Below, one piece after another: positions 1-6,874 of a DNA stretch of 9,833 nucleotides (position 1 is its first letter; the number at the start of each line of letters is the position of its first letter). The notes beneath the pieces are model-generated. The model made no database searches. It was given only the letters and a program-made list of their open reading frames with translations, and was not told where the DNA came from. The stretch spans positions 1-9,833 of the forward strand of contig CAMLLD010000128.1 in the NCBI GenBank assembly GCA_946480785.1, given 5' to 3'. Made by a program: the position numbers and the translations under genes. Source of the DNA: an uncultured Blastocatellia bacterium. Its GTDB lineage: Bacteria > Acidobacteriota > Blastocatellia > Pyrinomonadales > Pyrinomonadaceae.

Positions 1-20
1 AACGCATAATCGTCTGCCAC

Positions 21-42
21 TGAATGATGCCTCACTCATTCA
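21..42. other. Short inverted repeat downstream of the mscS-type gene
   Basis: TGAATGA (21-27) and TCATTCA (36-42) form a perfect 7-bp stem with an 8-nt loop, about 50 bases past the stop codon of the channel gene. No T-tract follows on the channel strand, so it is not a convincing intrinsic terminator. Nothing else was recognised in 1-89. Confidence 0.25.
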
Positions 43-89
43 TCGAAGCTCAAGCTGCTGCACGTAAAAGTTTTGTCACTTCTCGGCTG

Positions 90-1034
90 TCAGTCCTTCG
101 GTTGCGGGTTTTCCTCGTCGTGCGGAAGAGCCGCCTCCAGCTCTTTCGGCAACGAAACGGCCTTCAACACCATGTCCTGAGTGGGATGAGGAATGCGGAT
201 CTTACGCTCGTTGAAGAGTCGATAGATGCGATAGTTGATGTCGCTGCGGATCTGTGGATGGCGCCGCGGCTGGTTCGTCCAGACCAGCAGACGAAAATCC
301 AGCGTGTAGTCGCCGAACTTCATGAATTGCACGCGCGGCGGTGGATCCTTCAGCACAAACTCAACGCCTTGTGCCGCTTCGATCAGAGTTTTTGTGACGT
401 GATCGACGTCCGAATCGTCCGCGACACCGATAGGAATCGAGATGCGCGCGCGCGGATCTGCGTACGACCAGTTAATGACACGCTGGCTGACGAGTTTTGA
501 GTTGGGAATGATGATCGCGATGCGATCGTTCGTCGAGACCATGGTTGTGCGCAGGTTGATACTCTCGACGTCGCCTTCGTCCTCGCCGATCGTGATGCGA
601 TCGCCGACCCGAATCGGCCGCTCGAAAAGCAGGATGAAACCTGAGGCGATGTCCGCGGCGAGATACTGAAGTCCGAAACCGATGCCGACCGACAACGCAG
701 TGAAGATGACAGCGAGCGACGTGAGGTCGACCTGGAACGCCGCCTTGAGTGTCAACAGTACGCCGATGGTGATCACGCCGTAACGCGTCAGCCGGCAGAT
801 CGTGTAGCGCAGTCCCGGATCGATGTGCGAGCGCAGCTTCAGTCGTTTCTCGACAAAGTTGCTCGAATAGCGGGCGAGCGCGAGCGTGAGTATGAAAACG
901 AGCACGCCGATGACGAAGCCCGAAATCGAAACCGTGATCCGCCCGAGGGTGAACCTTTTGTTTATAAAGTCCCAAACCTCAGGCAAAATCTCGTTCCATT
1001 CCCGCCAGAGCGTCGCAGCTACTATGAATATCAT
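90..1034 (-). CDS. Small-conductance mechanosensitive channel (MscS family)
   Basis: Inner-membrane channel expected to open under membrane tension and release solutes on hypo-osmotic shock. The 314-residue length is close to that of classical MscS (about 286). The protein has an amphipathic start, TM1 near residues 34-55, TM2 near 85-102, and the pore helix TM3 near 104-138, rich in small residues (SVGIGFGLQYLAADIASG). The MscS beta domain follows, with the family signatures PIRVGDRITI (140-149) and IPNS (176-179), then an alpha/beta vestibule domain to about residue 290. The ATG at 1034 is the first start after an in-frame TAG at 1047-1049 and is preceded by a weak AGGA about 10 nt upstream. 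It is transcribed divergently from the TonB receptor and no functional link is implied. Family assignment is firm; the exact subfamily (MscS, YnaI-like and so on) is not. Confidence 0.93.
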   Translation of the reverse strand: MIFIVAATLWREWNEILPEVWDFINKRFTLGRITVSISGFVIGVLVFILTLALARYSSNFVEKRLKLRSHIDPGLRYTICRLTRYGVITIGVLLTLKAAFQVDLTSLAVIFTALSVGIGFGLQYLAADIASGFILLFERPIRVGDRITIGEDEGDVESINLRTTMVSTNDRIAIIIPNSKLVSQRVINWSYADPRARISIPIGVADDSDVDHVTKTLIEAAQGVEFVLKDPPPRVQFMKFGDYTLDFRLLVWTNQPRRHPQIRSDINYRIYRLFNERKIRIPHPTQDMVLKAVSLPKELEAALPHDEENPQPKD

Positions 1035-1068
1035 CTGAACTCTGTCCTATCTGTTACTCACAACTTCA

Positions 1069-1097
1069 TTGACACATCCGTAACCTCTCACTAATCT
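1069..1097 (+). promoter_or_regulatory. Sigma70-like promoter for the TonB-dependent receptor
   Basis: A perfect -35 hexamer TTGACA (1069-1074) is followed after exactly 17 bases by TAATCT (1092-1097), which keeps the important T-A-...-T positions of a -10 box. Transcription would start near 1103-1105, leaving a leader of about 70 nt before the ATG at 1175. The rest of the 1035-1174 spacer shows no convincing operator or riboswitch, and no clear promoter for the leftward mscS gene was identified. Confidence 0.5.
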
Positions 1098-1174
1098 AAC
1101 CCCGGTCCATCAAAAACTTGAACTTACCTGACACCGATGAGCACCACTGCCGGACTTAAATATAGGAGAACACT

Positions 1175-4100
1175 ATGCGACCCCCTTTGTTTCGCAGCTT
1201 CCCCAATTGGAAATACTTTGCCGCCAATTTGATCTTAATCCTCTTACTTGCTCCGGCAATCGCCGCCCAAACACAAAGTACTACCGGCGTAATCGAGGTC
1301 GTCGTCACCGACCCGAACGGCGCGGTTGTCGCCGGCGCTGCGGTCGACCTCAAAAATCTCGATACAAGTTTCACACGCAGCGGTACGACTGACGATAACG
1401 GCCGCTTCGTCGCCGTGGCAATTCCTCCCGGAAAATACAGCGTCCGAATTACCAAACAGGGGTTTGCCCCCGCAGAGTTTAAAGAAGTCACGTTGACTGT
1501 AGGCGCGAACGTGCCGCTGCGCGCGCCCTTACAAGTGGGTGACGTCGGCGGTACCGTGACGATCACGAGCATCCCAACCGTCGATACGCAAAAAACTCAG
1601 GTCAGCACCACCATCGACGAAACCACCGTCGCCAAGACGCCGATTCTTGGGCGCAAGTTTGAAGACCTGCTCACGTTGACGCCCGGTGTCAGCATCACGC
1701 AGGGTCCGGACGGTGACGAGATCAACTTCGCCGGACAACGCGGGATCTTCAATAACGTCAGTCTCGACGGCGGCGACTACAACAACGGTTTCTTCGGCGA
1801 GCAACTCGGCGGCCAGCGCGCCGCGATCGATCTGCCGCTCGAAGCAGTGAAGGAGTTTCAGGTCGTAGCGACGGGAGCGACTGCCGAGTTTGGCCGCACG
1901 GCCGGCGGCATCATCAACGTCATCACCAAGTCAGGCACGAATGACGTTCACGGCAGCGCGTTTTACTTTCAACGTCTCAAAGCACTGACCGCAAACACGT
2001 CCGACGGTAAACCGCTCAACGATTTTCATCGCGAGCAGTACGGCGCGACCATCGGTGGCCCGATCCGTCAGGACAAAGCGTTCTACTTTTTCGCGTTCGA
2101 AGGTATCCGCGAAAACCTGACGCGCCCGAACCTGAGCGAAGCGATCGGCACGCCTTGTCCGATCGCTACACCGACGATTCTCGCAAACGAAGCCCTGATC
2201 AATAGCAGCGACGACTGCGCGCGGCTGGCGCTGATCAACTTCATCCGCACGACGCGCAACCAGGAAGAAGGCTTGCCGGTCGCGCATAAGATCAACAACC
2301 AGGCGTTTCTCGCGAAATTCGATTTCGATCTGAACAACTCGAATCAGCTCGCGATCTCTTACAACTTCGACTACTCGAAGAACACTAACCAGACTTTCGA
2401 CGTCGCGTCGTACGGCAACTCCGCGAACGGCATCGAAGGGCCTTCGAAGATCAACGTCATTCGCGCCAATCTGTTTTCCACCGTGTCGCCGACGAAGGTG
2501 AACGAAGCGCACTTCTCTTACAGCCGCGAGTTGCGCCCACGTTCCGCTGTCGATTCGAACATACCGGCGGACACCGCGATGGGTTTCGTCACGACGTTTC
2601 GCTTCGGCAACCCGTTCTTCCTCGAACCGAACGTCGACGAGACGTTGTGGCGCACGCAGGTGAAAGATAATTTCTCGATCGTCAGCGGCAATCACACGAT
2701 CAAGTTTGGCGGCGAGTGGCTGCACACGCTGAACGACCAGGTGTTTCGCGGGTTCTTCACCGGCCGATACATCTTCGATACGGTCGCCGGTTTCCTGCGC
2801 TACGCCTCGCCGGCCGCGCCCGGCGGTTTTGGTCCAAACACAGTTCGCTGCGCCAACGGCACGTACGTTACGGCGCCAACCGTGTGCGCGAGCGGCGCCG
2901 ATCCGGGCGGTGGTCCATTGCTGCTCTACTTGCAGGGCGCGGGCTTGACTGGACCAGCCACCGATGCAGCGGGCGCTTCGAACATCAAGAACGAAGACCT
3001 CGCGGCGTTTGCGCAGGACTCGTGGAGAATCCGGCCCAACTTCACGCTCAACTACGGTCTCCGTTGGGAAGCACAGATCTTTCCGGATCCGGTGGTGCCG
3101 CCGGCTTCAACTGCTTACGGAATCTTCCTGAACGATCCGCGTTTCCCGTCTGACGGCACGTTGCCGAGCCAGAAGAAAGAGTTTCAACCGCGGCTCGGGT
3201 TTGCGTGGGACATCTCGGGGGCGGGTAAATCAGTCTTGCGTGCGAGCTCGGGAGTTTACTACGCGCGACAGAACATGCTGTCGCAGGTCGGATCGATCAC
3301 GACCAACGGCGTGCAGCAGCAGACGCTCGTCAGCCTGACGCCACTCATCGCGGCCGGCATCACACCAGCTCCGGTTTGGCCCGGCGTTATCGCGCCGCCG
3401 TCGACTGTGGTGCCGTGCGTCTCGGGTGGTATCAGCAATCCGTTTCCGTGCGGCAGCGGCGTGCGCGTGTTCAGTCGCGACTACGCCAACCCGCGTATCT
3501 ACTCGACGAACGTCGGCTTCGAACAGGAGATCGCCCAGGACTGGTCGCTCTATCTCGACTACACACACTCCAAAGGCGTGCACCTGACTCGTTTTCTCAA
3601 CGTGAATCGCAACAACTTCTTCGCGCCGTTTTTAGGTGAGACGATGGTGGAGAGCGCAGTGGGTAAGTCAGTCTACGACGGGTTCACGGTCGGTATGAGA
3701 AAACGCTTCAGCCGCCGTTATCAACTCGAGTGGAACTACACGTACGCGAAAGATAAAGACGACGATTCAAACGAGCGCGATCCGTTTACCGATCGCGCGT
3801 TCGACATCAACAATCTCCAGCTTGATTACGCGTACTCGGATCGCGACATCCGGCACAAGTTCAACTTCTTCACGTACGTGGAGATGGGCTGGGGCTTCGA
3901 GGGAAACTTCCGCGTGCAGGCGCGGAGCGCGCAACCGCTCACGCCGGGCGTGCGCACGGCCACCAATCGCAACTCGGCGCGCAAAGACAACGAGTATTTC
4001 TCGTTTGACTGGCGCATTCAGCGGCCGTTCGCCATCAACGAACGCTTCTCGATCATTCCGGTGATCGAGATGTTCAATACCTTCAACAACGCCAACAACA

Positions 4101-4204
4101 TCAACCCGCTCGTGACGCCGGGGCTATTCAACTTCGACGGTTTTCTGCGTCAGGGTGTAGGCGATCCGCGGCAGGTGCAGTTAGCCGTGAAGTTCACGTT
4201 TTAG
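1175..4204 (+). CDS. TonB-dependent receptor with carboxypeptidase-regulatory-like N-terminal domain (Oar-like)
   Basis: Outer-membrane beta-barrel predicted to import a substrate, or handle a surface protein, using TonB/ExbBD energy; the substrate cannot be read. The 1009 residues comprise a signal peptide (1 to about 31, ending AIA-A), a carboxypeptidase-regulatory-like Ig fold (about 36-120, with VTDPNGAVVAGAAV and DDNGRF), a plug domain (about 145-265, with LTLTPGV, VSLDGGDYNN and GGIINVITKSGTNDVHGS), then a long barrel ending in strand VQLAVKFTF with the C-terminal Phe typical of outer-membrane proteins. The ATG at 1175 is chosen because AGGAG (1164-1168) lies 6 nt upstream and the signal peptide begins there. 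I saw no TonB box before the plug, as is common in Oar-like proteins. The only six cysteines are three close pairs (328/348, 559/571, 748/759). The stop overlaps that of the convergent gene by four bases. Confidence 0.93.
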   Translation: MRPPLFRSFPNWKYFAANLILILLLAPAIAAQTQSTTGVIEVVVTDPNGAVVAGAAVDLKNLDTSFTRSGTTDDNGRFVAVAIPPGKYSVRITKQGFAPAEFKEVTLTVGANVPLRAPLQVGDVGGTVTITSIPTVDTQKTQVSTTIDETTVAKTPILGRKFEDLLTLTPGVSITQGPDGDEINFAGQRGIFNNVSLDGGDYNNGFFGEQLGGQRAAIDLPLEAVKEFQVVATGATAEFGRTAGGIINVITKSGTNDVHGSAFYFQRLKALTANTSDGKPLNDFHREQYGATIGGPIRQDKAFYFFAFEGIRENLTRPNLSEAIGTPCPIATPTILANEALINSSDDCARLALINFIRTTRNQEEGLPVAHKINNQAFLAKFDFDLNNSNQLAISYNFDYSKNTNQTFDVASYGNSANGIEGPSKINVIRANLFSTVSPTKVNEAHFSYSRELRPRSAVDSNIPADTAMGFVTTFRFGNPFFLEPNVDETLWRTQVKDNFSIVSGNHTIKFGGEWLHTLNDQVFRGFFTGRYIFDTVAGFLRYASPAAPGGFGPNTVRCANGTYVTAPTVCASGADPGGGPLLLYLQGAGLTGPATDAAGASNIKNEDLAAFAQDSWRIRPNFTLNYGLRWEAQIFPDPVVPPASTAYGIFLNDPRFPSDGTLPSQKKEFQPRLGFAWDISGAGKSVLRASSGVYYARQNMLSQVGSITTNGVQQQTLVSLTPLIAAGITPAPVWPGVIAPPSTVVPCVSGGISNPFPCGSGVRVFSRDYANPRIYSTNVGFEQEIAQDWSLYLDYTHSKGVHLTRFLNVNRNNFFAPFLGETMVESAVGKSVYDGFTVGMRKRFSRRYQLEWNYTYAKDKDDDSNERDPFTDRAFDINNLQLDYAYSDRDIRHKFNFFTYVEMGWGFEGNFRVQARSAQPLTPGVRTATNRNSARKDNEYFSFDWRIQRPFAINERFSIIPVIEMFNTFNNANNINPLVTPGLFNFDGFLRQGVGDPRQVQLAVKFTF

Positions 4205-4857
4205 ATTGCTTGAAAAAACGCAGCGAGCTTCTGCGGATCGAGTCGTCCCTCGGTCCGCAGACCGCTGCACACATCAATTCCAAACGGCTCTACTTCTCTA
4301 ATCGCCGCCGCCACATTCTCCGGTTTCAAGCCACCCGCTAAATACAACGGCACGTCGATCGACTCGCGTATCGCGCGGCTCAAACGCCAGTCGTGCGTTC
4401 GCCCTGTGCCCCCGAGCTCTTTGATCGGCAGCGATTGATTACCTGAGTCGAGCAAGATCGCATCGACCTCCGGCGCGATCGCGATCGCTTCGTCGACAGC
4501 TTCCGGTCCAGTGACGTGTACGACCTGCACCAGCGACACGCCCGGCAATGCTTCTCTCAACTGAGTGTAACTCCCGCTTGGCAGTCGATCGCAGATCTGG
4601 AGCGTGTTCACGCGCAAACGCCGCTGCTGATCGATGATCGCGGCGACATCCTGCCGGCACGTCAACAAAAACGAGCTCACACCCGGCGGAACCTTCGCTG
4701 CGATCTCCGCAATCAGTTCTTCCGCGATCGGTCCCGGTCCGCTCGGCATCGCCGACACCAGTCCAACCGCCGACGCGCCGTGCTCGATCGCGAGCCACGC
4801 CTCGGCGACACTCGCGATACAACAGATCTTCACGCGTGGTCTTAAAAACGGCCGCAT
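4201..4857 (-). CDS. Phosphoribosylanthranilate isomerase-like TIM-barrel protein (TrpF-like)
   Basis: TrpF converts N-(5-phosphoribosyl)anthranilate to the carboxyphenylamino-deoxyribulose phosphate in tryptophan synthesis, in the cytosol. The 218-residue length fits a single (beta/alpha)8 barrel. Visible signatures are VKIC (9-12) with the expected catalytic Cys12, AILLDSG with the expected catalytic acid Asp137, the phosphate-binding GGTGRTHDW (149-157), LAGGLKPENV (173-182) and a final GIDVCSGL. Unusual points: the usual KICGI is KICCI (Cys13 replaces Gly), the early GFVF-S-P-R region reads GLVSAMPSGPG, and the barrel motif QLHG reads QICD. No other trp gene is present. It may be a true but divergent TrpF, or a paralogue acting on a related phosphosugar adduct; for that reason no symbol is given. 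The ATG at 4857 has a purine-rich leader (AAAGG about 11 nt upstream). Confidence 0.82.
   Translation of the reverse strand: MRPFLRPRVKICCIASVAEAWLAIEHGASAVGLVSAMPSGPGPIAEELIAEIAAKVPPGVSSFLLTCRQDVAAIIDQQRRLRVNTLQICDRLPSGSYTQLREALPGVSLVQVVHVTGPEAVDEAIAIAPEVDAILLDSGNQSLPIKELGGTGRTHDWRLSRAIRESIDVPLYLAGGLKPENVAAAIREVEPFGIDVCSGLRTEGRLDPQKLAAFFQAI
4231..4260 (+). other. Strong 12-bp hairpin just beyond the TonB-receptor stop
   Basis: Bases 4231-4242 pair with 4249-4260 around a 6-nt loop (4243-4248). All pairs are Watson-Crick except one U-G wobble (4238/4253) in the rightward RNA; in the leftward RNA that pair becomes a C-A mismatch. It begins 27 nt after the receptor's stop codon, inside the 3' part of the convergent isomerase-like gene. 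No T-run follows, so it is not a standard intrinsic terminator, but it could cap or protect the receptor mRNA 3' end. It may also be chance within coding sequence. Confidence 0.4.
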
Positions 4858-4880
4858 CTACTCAGACACCTTTCTCCAAA

Positions 4881-4886
4881 ATCATA
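4881..4886 (-). promoter_or_regulatory. Candidate -10 box for the TrpF-like gene
   Basis: On the minus strand these bases read TATGAT, five of six matching TATAAT. Transcription would start near 4873-4875, giving a short leader of about 16-18 nt before the ATG at 4857. No good -35 hexamer sits 16-18 bases upstream (best is TCCGAA), so the call is tentative. The rest of the 4858-4963 spacer shows no clear promoter for the rightward gene pair, only its ribosome-binding site AAAGGAG at 4950-4956. Confidence 0.35.
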
Positions 4887-4963
4887 GCATCCTAATCGCG
4901 GCATTCGGATTTCTCGCCACAGTCTCCCAACACTAAAGCACAAATCTGCAAAGGAGAAAGACA

Positions 4964-6874
4964 ATGGACCGTCTGCGTCTGTTCGTGTGGAGATCTGTCT
5001 TGATCGCCATCGCAATCGCCGGCGGAGTGTCGGCGTCAGCACAGAGCACAGCCCCGACCTCCGACGGTTGGGTTGTTCTTCCCGTCAGTGAATATGCCGC
5101 GCTCAAACGCGCTGCTTCGCCCGCCGAGCCGGAGCCCGAGCCGCCGCCGGTCGAAGCCACTCTCAGCCGCATTGATTACAACCTCAAGATCGACGGCGAC
5201 CTCGCCACCGGCGAAGCGCGCCTGACTGTTGACGTGATCAAAGACGGTTGGGTGCGTGTGCCGCTGCCCGATGGCTTGATGGTGCGCGATGCACAACTCG
5301 ATGGTCATCCGGTCAATCTCGCGACGCAGTCCGGACAGTCAGGACGTCTCGATCTGTTGTTGTCGAAGACCGGCCGCTCGGTGTTGACGTTGAAGATCGT
5401 CGCGCCGGTGAAGACGGTTGCGGGTACAGACGTGCTGCAACTTCCGGTCAGCAACTCGGCCGTGTCGCATGCGGCGATCGAGTTGTTGCGACAAGGCGTC
5501 GACGTGCGCATCACCGGCGGTCTATTGCTGCAGCATTCCGAATCGGCAACTGGGAGTAGCTGGATTGCAAACGGAAAGGGCGGTGAGCCGTTGACGTTTG
5601 CGTGGCGGCGCAAAGTCGATGATTCGCGACTCACGCAGCCGCTCAGAATGCGCGGCGCGATCACGCAGCTCGTCGGTCTTGGTGAAGACGCGACGCAAGT
5701 CAATGCCGAAGTGCAGCTGGAAGTTTTGCAGGGCGTGGCGCAGGACGTTCACGTGCAACTGCCGGAGCAGTTCACGATCAACCAGGTGTCGGGCGCCACC
5801 GTTTCCGATTGGGACGTGAAGGACCGCGACCTGCAAGTCTGGTTTATTGAACCCGTGCAAAACACGGCGCGGTTTACTTTGACCGGCGAGTTGCGTATCG
5901 CGCGTGCGGGCCAGGTGAACGTGCCGTTACTTCGGTTGCCGGGTGTCGAACGCGAGAGCGGCGGCGTCGGCGTGGAAGTGCTCGGCGCGGGCGAGATCAA
6001 GGAGCGACAGGCAAACGGTTTGGACGAAGCCGAAGCCGCGGAGTTGGGCCAACTCATTTCGAGCCGCCAGTCACCTTCGCTGATCGCTTTCCGGCTTCAT
6101 CCCGGCGACGGCAATTCGACGCGAACACTCTCGCTGACCGTCGCGCGCTACACGCCGCAAGCGGTGCTCACGGCCAACATCGAAGAGGCTGAATACAATG
6201 CGCTGATCGCGGTTGATGGCAAGGTGCTGGTCCAATCGCGTTTCGCGGTGCGCAACAACCAACGAAACTTTCTAAAACTCATCTTGCCGCCGAGCGCGGT
6301 GCTGTGGAGCGCCTCCGTTGCGGGTCGCCCGATCCGCCCGGGACGCGGGCCCGACGGTTCGCTGCTGTTGCCGCTGGAGAAGACCCGCTCCGGCAGTGAA
6401 GCGCCGGCGTTCATCGTTGAGGTTTCGTATCTCGATCGCGCCGCGGCGTGGACCGATCGCGGTCGCGCGCGCGTTTCGCTCGTCGCTGTCGACCTGCCGA
6501 TCTCGAAATCACATTTGCTGGTTCATCATCCGCCGCTGTTTCGCGTAACGCCTGTCGTCGGACTTTCGGGAAACTTCCGCGTCGCGACTTACACACCGCC
6601 GGAATCGCCGGCATTCACGTCATCACCGACTTCGACTGCCAGCGCACAACAGCAAGCCGAAGGCGAGATCTCGGTGGACCAGGCCGAAGCGAAACAACTC
6701 GTCGCGAAGGTGCGCGAGAACACGCACGGCGCGCGGCCCGCACGCAACCTGCCGTTGCGCGTCGTGTTTCCGCACTTTGGTCCTTCGATCTTTTTGGTGT
6801 CGGAGCTGACGAGCGAGAACCAGTCGCCGACGGTCGAGTTTGATTTTCAACGTGAGAGAAAGAGAGGCGAGTGA
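4964..6874 (+). CDS. Secreted beta-rich protein of unknown function, first of a paralogous pair
   Basis: I do not recognise a characterised family. The 636-residue protein begins with a Sec signal peptide (RLR n-region, hydrophobic 11-22, likely cleavage after ASA at residue 26), so it acts in the periplasm or on the envelope. Next come a short segment with SEYAALKRA (42-51) and a Pro/Glu-rich linker (53-64). Residues about 65 to 545 are repeated beta-strand patterns with no further TM helix and no cysteine, suggesting several beta-sandwich domains. A low-complexity Ser/Thr/Gln stretch (about 551-567) precedes a C-terminal beta segment starting LPLRVVFPHFG (596-606). The downstream gene is a clear paralogue with the same order of segments. 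A strong AAAGGAG precedes the ATG by about 7 nt, and the TGA stop overlaps the next start, indicating translational coupling. No catalytic motif is visible; a structural, assembly or ligand-binding role is guesswork. Confidence 0.85.
   Translation: MDRLRLFVWRSVLIAIAIAGGVSASAQSTAPTSDGWVVLPVSEYAALKRAASPAEPEPEPPPVEATLSRIDYNLKIDGDLATGEARLTVDVIKDGWVRVPLPDGLMVRDAQLDGHPVNLATQSGQSGRLDLLLSKTGRSVLTLKIVAPVKTVAGTDVLQLPVSNSAVSHAAIELLRQGVDVRITGGLLLQHSESATGSSWIANGKGGEPLTFAWRRKVDDSRLTQPLRMRGAITQLVGLGEDATQVNAEVQLEVLQGVAQDVHVQLPEQFTINQVSGATVSDWDVKDRDLQVWFIEPVQNTARFTLTGELRIARAGQVNVPLLRLPGVERESGGVGVEVLGAGEIKERQANGLDEAEAAELGQLISSRQSPSLIAFRLHPGDGNSTRTLSLTVARYTPQAVLTANIEEAEYNALIAVDGKVLVQSRFAVRNNQRNFLKLILPPSAVLWSASVAGRPIRPGRGPDGSLLLPLEKTRSGSEAPAFIVEVSYLDRAAAWTDRGRARVSLVAVDLPISKSHLLVHHPPLFRVTPVVGLSGNFRVATYTPPESPAFTSSPTSTASAQQQAEGEISVDQAEAKQLVAKVRENTHGARPARNLPLRVVFPHFGPSIFLVSELTSENQSPTVEFDFQRERKRGE
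6861..6867 (+). promoter_or_regulatory. Ribosome-binding site that decides the start of the second paralogue
   Basis: AGAGAGG ends 6 nt before the ATG at 6874, the best spacing for that codon and too close for the GTG at 6871. The ATG at 6874 shares its A with the upstream TGA stop (TGATG), so ribosomes can pass directly from one gene to the next. Confidence 0.5.

Noticed and set aside
21..42. Inverted repeat as an intrinsic terminator for the channel gene
   Set aside because: AT-rich 7-bp stem with an 8-nt loop and no following T-tract; kept only as a weak inverted repeat.
472..975. 167-codon minus-strand frame within the mechanosensitive channel gene
   Set aside because: His/Arg-rich translation in another frame of a clear MscS gene.
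1118..1165. Alternative promoter TTGAAC plus TTAAAT closer to the TonB receptor start
   Set aside because: Spacing between the boxes is far longer than 16-18 bp and a start there would leave almost no leader; the TTGACA-N17-TAATCT pair is better.
1931..2725. 264-codon open frame on the minus strand, antisense to the TonB receptor
   Set aside because: Arg/Val-rich composition with no recognisable motif, lying wholly opposite a clearly conserved receptor; typical shadow frame of GC-rich coding DNA.
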